A DNA stretch of 64,000 nucleotides from Rhodoplanes sp963724735 (GTDB lineage: Bacteria; Pseudomonadota; Alphaproteobacteria; Rhizobiales; Xanthobacteraceae): the NCBI GenBank assembly GCA_963724735.1, contig CAVRVX010000041.1:12877-76876 (forward strand), written 5' to 3'. The notes below the pieces were generated by a model. That model had not been told where the DNA came from. It ran no database searches and worked only from the letters and a program-made list of their open reading frames with translations. Positions 59,653 to 64,000 of this stretch are shown here, in pieces. Each line of letters opens with the position of its first letter. The first letter of the stretch is position 1. The position numbers and the translations under genes were made by a program.

Positions 59653-62565
59653 TTGCCGAACACGCGGGCGTATGTGTTGGACGGGAGCCTGGGTCCTGTA
59701 CCGGCTGGGGTTGTGGGGGAGCTTTACCTGGCGGGGGCGGGATTGGCGCGGGGGTATGTTGGGCGTGCGGATTGGACGGGGGAGCGGTTTGTTGCGGACC
59801 CGTTTGGCGTGGCGGGGAGCCGGATGTACCGGACGGGGGATTTGGCGCGGTGGCGCGGGGACGGGGTGTTGGAGTTTGCGGGTCGGGCGGATGGGCAGGT
59901 GAAGCTGCGCGGGCATCGGATTGAGCCTGGGGAGATTGAGGCGGCGCTGGTTGGGCATGCGGGGGTTCGGCAGGCGGCGGTTGTTGCGGTTGGGGCGGGC
60001 TCGCGGGCGCGGCTGGTCGGGTATGTGGCGGCGGCGGCTGGGGCGTGTGTGGATGCGGGGGGGTTGCGGGCGCATTTGGCGGGGCGGCTTCCGGACTACA
60101 TGGTTCCGTCGGCGTTTGTGTTTTTGGACCGTCTTCCGCTGACGGGGAACGGGAAGCTGGACCGTCGGGCGCTTCCTGCGCCGGAGCCTGTTGAGGGGGC
60201 GTCTGGGCGGGGCGCGCGGACGCCGGTGGAGGAGGCGCTGTGCGGGCTGTATGCCGAGGTGTTGGGGCTTCCGCGGGTCGGGATCGACGACAACTTCTTT
60301 GCGCTGGGGGGCCATTCGCTTTTGGCGATCCGGCTGATCAGCCGCATCCGGTCGCGGCTGGATGTGGAGGTTGGGATCCGGGTTTTGTTTGAGGCGCCGA
60401 CGGTGGAGAGCCTGGCGCGGCGGCTGTCGGAGGCGGGTCGGGGGCGCGCTGCCTTGCGACCGATGGAGCGGCCTTCGGAGATCCCGCTGTCGTTTGCGCA
60501 GCGTCGGCTGTGGTTTTTGGATCGGTTGGAGGGGTCGGGCGCGACCTATGTGATCCCGCTGGCGGTGCGTTTGCAGGGCGGGCTCGACCTTGCGGCGCTG
60601 GCGGCGGCGCTGGGGGATGTGGTTGAGCGGCATGAGAGCCTGCGGACGGTGTTTCCGGACCGGCTGGGGGTTCCGCGGCAGGAGATTCTTTCGGCGTCGG
60701 CGGCGCGTCCGCGGCTTGCGCGACGGGAGGTGACGGAGGCGGAGCTTTCAGCGGCGCTGGCGTTGGCGGCGGGGGAGGGGTTTGACCTGTCGTGCGAGCC
60801 GCCGTTGCGGGCGCATGTGTTTGCGGTGGGCGAGCGGGAGCATGTTCTGCTTTTGCTGCTGCATCACATTGCCGGGGACGGGTGGTCGATGACGCCGCTG
60901 CTGCGCGATCTTTCGCGCGCCTATGCGGCGCGGTGCGCGGGGCGAGCGCCGTTTTGGCCGGAACTGCCGGTTCAGTATGCGGACTACACGCTGTGGCAGC
61001 GTGAGGTGCTGGGGGAGGAGGGGGAGGCGGGCAGCGCGCTGGCCGGCCAGCTTGCGTACTGGAGGTCGGCGCTGGCTGGCCTTCCCGAGCAGATCGAGTT
61101 GCCGTTTGACCGCGCGCGTCCTGCGGTGGCGAGCTATCGCGGGGCGAGCGTAGGGCTGGAGCTTTCGGCGGGGCTGCATGGACGGCTTGTTTCGTTGGCG
61201 CGGGAGGGTCGGGCGAGCCTGTTCATGGTGTTGCAGGCTGGACTTGCGGCGCTTTTGACGCGGCTTGGGGCGGGGAGCGACATTGCGATTGGCAGCCCGA
61301 TTGCGGGGCGGACGGACAGCGCGCTGGACGATCTGATCGGCTTTTTTGTCAACACGCTGGTTCTGCGCACGGACACGTCCGGGGACCCGAGCTTCCGCGC
61401 GCTGCTTGGGCGGGTTCGGTCTGCCACGCTTGGGGCCTATGCGCATCAGGAGCTTCCGTTTGAGCGGCTGGTGGAGGCGCTCAATCCGGCGCGGTCGCTG
61501 GGCCGGCATCCGCTGTTTCAGGTGATGCTGGCGTTTCAGCACCATGCGGAGGGGAGCCTTGAACTGCCCGGCCTTTCGGTCGGGGCGGAGCCTGTTGCGG
61601 GGACGAGCGCGAAGTTCGACCTGTCGGTGAGCCTGGTCGAGCGGCATGGGGCGGACGGTTCGCCGGCGGGGTTGGGCGGGGTGATCGAGTATGCGACCGA
61701 CCTGTTTGACCGTGCGAGCGTTGCGGCGCTAGCGGGGCGGCTGGTTCGGCTTTTGGAGGGGGCGGTCGCCGATCCTGGGCGTGCGATTGGGGCGCTTGAC
61801 ATCCTGGGGGCGGAGGAGCGGCGGAAGCTTCTCATTGAATTCAACGACACCGCGCGCGCTGTGCGGTCGGCGAGCCTGCCGGAGCTGGTGGGGGAGCAGG
61901 CTGGTCGGCGTCCTGGGGCGGTTGCGGTGGTGGGGGCGGCGGAGACGCTGAGCTACGCGGAGCTGGAGGATCGGGCGAACCGGCTGGCGCATCATCTGCG
62001 CGGGCTCGGGGTTGGGCCGGAGGCGGTGGTTGGGCTGTGCGTGGAGCGCTCGCCTTCGCTGGTGGTGGGGGCGCTGGGGATCCTGAAGGCGGGCGGGGCG
62101 TATCTTCCGCTGGATCCGAGCCATCCGGCGGAGCGTCTGGGGTACATGCTGGCGGATGCGCGGGCCGCGGCGGTGGTGACGGAGGCGGGGCTGGAGGGGC
62201 GGCTGGGCGCGGCCGGCGGCGTGGTCCGGGTGCGGCTCGACGCGGATGCGGCGGCGCTTGCGGGGCATCCCGCCACCGCCCCGCCGCTTTCCCTCGACCC
62301 GGCCAACCCCGCCTATGTCATCTACACCTCCGGCTCCACCGGCGCCCCCAAAGGCGTCGTCGTCAGCCATGCCGGAATAGCCAACGTCTGGTGGCGGCGC
62401 AAGGAGTTGGTCGCTTTGCCATTGCGGCGCGAGGCGCGCGTCCTCCAGTTTGCTTCGCCGGGCTTTGATGCGGCCGTTTCGAGAGATGGCGACGGCCTTG
62501 GCGTCTGGCGCCGCCTTGGTGCTGAGCGACGGGGGACCGCAGCATCGCGGAACTGGAACGGCTGA
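59653..62565 (+). CDS. NRPS continuation: end of A4, T4, C5, start of A5
   Basis: The third open stretch of the synthetase: end of A4 to about 60170, T4 with LGGHSLL (near 60310), C5 60470-61800 (HHIAGDGWSM, identical to C3), A5 from 61870 to the frame break at about 62485 (FASPGFDAAVSR, then nonsense). The conserved A-domain DNA before VVVSHAG is identical to the other four copies. As a separate gene it would lack any initiation signal, so it is a fragment of the same locus. Confidence 0.85.
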   Translation: MPNTRAYVLDGSLGPVPAGVVGELYLAGAGLARGYVGRADWTGERFVADPFGVAGSRMYRTGDLARWRGDGVLEFAGRADGQVKLRGHRIEPGEIEAALVGHAGVRQAAVVAVGAGSRARLVGYVAAAAGACVDAGGLRAHLAGRLPDYMVPSAFVFLDRLPLTGNGKLDRRALPAPEPVEGASGRGARTPVEEALCGLYAEVLGLPRVGIDDNFFALGGHSLLAIRLISRIRSRLDVEVGIRVLFEAPTVESLARRLSEAGRGRAALRPMERPSEIPLSFAQRRLWFLDRLEGSGATYVIPLAVRLQGGLDLAALAAALGDVVERHESLRTVFPDRLGVPRQEILSASAARPRLARREVTEAELSAALALAAGEGFDLSCEPPLRAHVFAVGEREHVLLLLLHHIAGDGWSMTPLLRDLSRAYAARCAGRAPFWPELPVQYADYTLWQREVLGEEGEAGSALAGQLAYWRSALAGLPEQIELPFDRARPAVASYRGASVGLELSAGLHGRLVSLAREGRASLFMVLQAGLAALLTRLGAGSDIAIGSPIAGRTDSALDDLIGFFVNTLVLRTDTSGDPSFRALLGRVRSATLGAYAHQELPFERLVEALNPARSLGRHPLFQVMLAFQHHAEGSLELPGLSVGAEPVAGTSAKFDLSVSLVERHGADGSPAGLGGVIEYATDLFDRASVAALAGRLVRLLEGAVADPGRAIGALDILGAEERRKLLIEFNDTARAVRSASLPELVGEQAGRRPGAVAVVGAAETLSYAELEDRANRLAHHLRGLGVGPEAVVGLCVERSPSLVVGALGILKAGGAYLPLDPSHPAERLGYMLADARAAAVVTEAGLEGRLGAAGGVVRVRLDADAAALAGHPATAPPLSLDPANPAYVIYTSGSTGAPKGVVVSHAGIANVWWRRKELVALPLRREARVLQFASPGFDAAVSRDGDGLGVWRRLGAERRGTAASRNWNG

Positions 62566-62826
62566 TCAGCGGGCGAAGCGGGTGACGCATGCGACGTTGC
62601 CGCCGGCGCTGGTGGCGGAGCTGTCGGAGGCTGTTCCGCTGCAGACCGTGATCGTCGCGGGCGAAGCCTGACGCGGAGGGGGCGGTGATTGGCCGCTGGT
62701 CGCAGGGCCGGCGGATGATCAACGCTTACGGACCGACGGAAGGCGACGGTGTGCGCGACGATGGGCGAGCCGTTGAGCGAGGCGGCGGCGCCGCCGATAG
62801 GGCGTCCGATTGCGAACTACGCGGGC
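62380..62826 (+). pseudogene. frameshifted core of adenylation domain A5 (Tyr-like)
   Basis: This segment aligns base by base with the A1 core but has about ten small insertions and substitutions, with a stop at 62563-62565. Readable pieces (FASPGFDAAVS, THATLPPALVAEL, TVIVAGEA, INAYGPTE) give the same pocket as A1, DASTIAAVCK. Several differences look like merges of two paralogous sequences: gcgaactacgcggg combines gcgaacacgcggg (A1/A2) with ccgaactaccggg (A3). Confidence 0.8.
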
Positions 62827-64000
62827 GTATGTGTTGGACGGGAGCCTGGGTCCTGTACCGGCTGGGGTTGTGGGGGAGCTTTACCTGGCGGGGGCGGGAT
62901 TGGCGCGGGGGTATGTTGGGCGTGCGGATTGGACGGGGGAGCGGTTTGTTGCGGACCCGTTTGGCGTGGCGGGGAGCCGGATGTACCGGACGGGGGATTT
63001 GGCGCGGTGGCGCGGGGACGGGGTGTTGGAGTTTGCGGGTCGGGCGGATGGGCAGGTGAAGCTGCGCGGGCATCGGATTGAGCCTGGGGAGATTGAGGCG
63101 GCGCTGGTTGGGCATGCGGGGGTTCGGCAGGCGGCGGTTGTTGCGGTTGGGGCGGGCTCGCGGGCGCGGCTGGTCGGGTATGTGGCGGCGGCGGCTGGGG
63201 CGTGTGTGGATGCGGGGGGGTTGCGGGCGCATTTGGCGGGGCGGCTTCCGGACTACATGGTTCCGTCGGCGTTTGTGTTTTTGGACCGTCTTCCGCTGAC
63301 GGGGAACGGGAAGCTGGACCGTCGGGCGCTTCCTGCGCCGGAGCCTGTTGAGGGGGCGTCTGGGCGGGGCGCGCGGACGCCGGTGGAGGAGGCGCTGTGC
63401 GGGCTGTATGCCGAGGTGTTGGGGCTTCCGCGGGTCGGGATCGACGACAACTTCTTTGCGCTGGGGGGCGACAGCATCCTGTCGATCCAGCTGGTGAGCC
63501 GGGCGCGCAAGGCGGGGCTTTTGCTGACGCCGCGGGCGGTGTTTGAGCATCAGACGGTAGCGGGGCTTGCGCCGGTTGTGCGGCCGGTCGGGGAGCGGGC
63601 GGCGTCTGTTTCGGATGCGGCTTCGGATGAGGCGACGGGGGTGGTTGCGCCGACGCCGGTGATGCGGTGGCTTGCGGAGCTTGGGGGGGCGATTGCGGGC
63701 TTTCACCAGGCGGTGGTTCTGCGGGTTCCAGCGGGCCTGCGCGAGGATGATGTGGCGGGGGCGTTGCAGAGCCTTGTCGATCATCATGACGCATTGCGGC
63801 TGCGGCTGTTGGTTGGGGGAGACGGGGCGTGGCGTGTGGAGGGGCTTGCGCGCGGGTCGGTGTTGGCGCGGGGCTGCTTGCGGCGGGTTGAGGCAGGCGG
63901 GCTGGCTGCGGGGAGCTTGGCGAACGGATCGCCGTGGAGGGTCGGGCGGCGGCGGGCCGGCTATCACCGGAGTCGGGGGGGCTGGTTCAGGCGGTGTGGT
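62827..64000 (+). CDS. NRPS continuation: end of A5, T5, E3 (runs off the window)
   Basis: The frame resumes at YVLDGSLGPVPAG and covers the end of A5 (PLTGNGKLDRRALP), T5 with LGGDSIL and the first part of E3 (PTPVMRWLAELGGA, FHQAVVLRVPAG). A missing G in a G-run near 63913 shifts the last 90 bases out of frame. The gene continues to the right of the window, where further modules, a thioesterase or other release domain and any MbtH-like protein would be expected. Confidence 0.8.

Larger units (their letters stand above)
53986..61791 (+). repeat. NRPS tandem unit 2 (7,806 bp)
   Basis: Second copy of unit 1. The differences are concentrated in two windows, about 54570-55045 (A3 core) and 59190-59670 (A4 core), which replace the A1 and A2 cores. 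Outside them even synonymous positions agree. Confidence 0.9.
61792..64000 (+). repeat. NRPS tandem unit 3, partial
   Basis: Third copy of the A-T-E block, matching 46210 onward, cut by the window edge. It differs from unit 1 by clustered indels in 62380-62826 and by one lost G near 63913 (ctgcggggagc here, ctgcgggggagc in copies 1 and 2). Confidence 0.88.

Noticed and set aside
46210..61791. Tandem repeats considered as a CRISPR or satellite array
   Set aside because: Units are kilobases long and encode NRPS domains in frame; there are no short repeats with spacers.

Overview
The window is high-GC DNA from an alphaproteobacterium, most likely a Bradyrhizobium/Xanthobacteraceae-type Rhizobiales. 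This is inferred from the overall gene set: trb conjugation remnants, FixJ-type regulators, LivFGHMK-type uptake genes, and DUF1036, DUF3775 and DUF4189 proteins. It has three parts.

(1) About 1-19047: a decaying genomic island. A tyrosine integrase (17557-18861) lies next to a 47-base copy of the 3' end of a tRNA-Arg(CCG) gene (19001-19047). This is the expected right-hand attachment site, so the island should extend left, beyond base 1. It contains few intact genes: two pyruvate:quinone oxidase-type ThDP enzymes, a FixJ-type response regulator, a small Rmf/CrpP-like protein and a few secreted or small proteins. The rest is wreckage: a broken D-lactate dehydrogenase, an MFS transporter fused to the last codons of trbI and a DUF2274 gene, a sensor kinase with many frameshifts, pyruvate kinase and Sel1 fragments, an IS5-type element inserted beside an internally deleted IS630-type element, and IS481 and aldehyde dehydrogenase scraps just outside the att site. 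The poxB neighbourhoods (2-6 kb and 13-16 kb) look like an old segmental duplication.

(2) About 19.5-28 kb: a minus-strand catabolic/uptake operon. The order is IclR-type regulator, acyl-CoA dehydrogenase, acyl-CoA ligase, then a branched-chain-amino-acid-type ABC importer (binding protein, two permeases, two ATPases). It probably imports an organic acid, activates it as a CoA ester and dehydrogenates it. Two copies of a perfect palindrome upstream of the regulator are candidate operators. The binding protein and the second permease each carry one extra base.

(3) About 28-64 kb: an envelope and nonribosomal peptide region. A minus-strand set encodes a membrane-anchored ClpB-like AAA+ ATPase, a Sel1-repeat protein with a C-terminal rhodanese domain, and a one-pass membrane protein. 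Then come a peptidoglycan-binding/DUF4189 protein, a DUF1036 protein, an NADP-dependent oxidoreductase, a phosphopantetheinyl transferase, an SPFH protein translationally coupled to a SyrD/PvdE-type cyclic-peptide ABC exporter, a DUF697 protein and a peptide-type solute-binding protein. From 44.9 kb to the right edge lies a giant NRPS locus with at least five modules: C-A-T-E / C-A-T / C-A-T-E / C-A-T / C-A-T-E... The DNA is a tandem array of a 7.8-kb two-module unit that is almost identical from copy to copy, except for the substrate-specifying part of each adenylation domain. The order predicts a peptide alternating D and L residues. Pocket residues read from the sequence suggest Tyr-like (A1), Gln-like (A2), an unusual acidic pocket suggesting a basic residue (A3), Val (A4) and Tyr-like again (A5). 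The reading frame breaks inside A3, A4 and A5 and once more in the last E domain. Several breaks look like hybrids between paralogous copies, so consensus error in a repeat assembly is a serious alternative to real decay.
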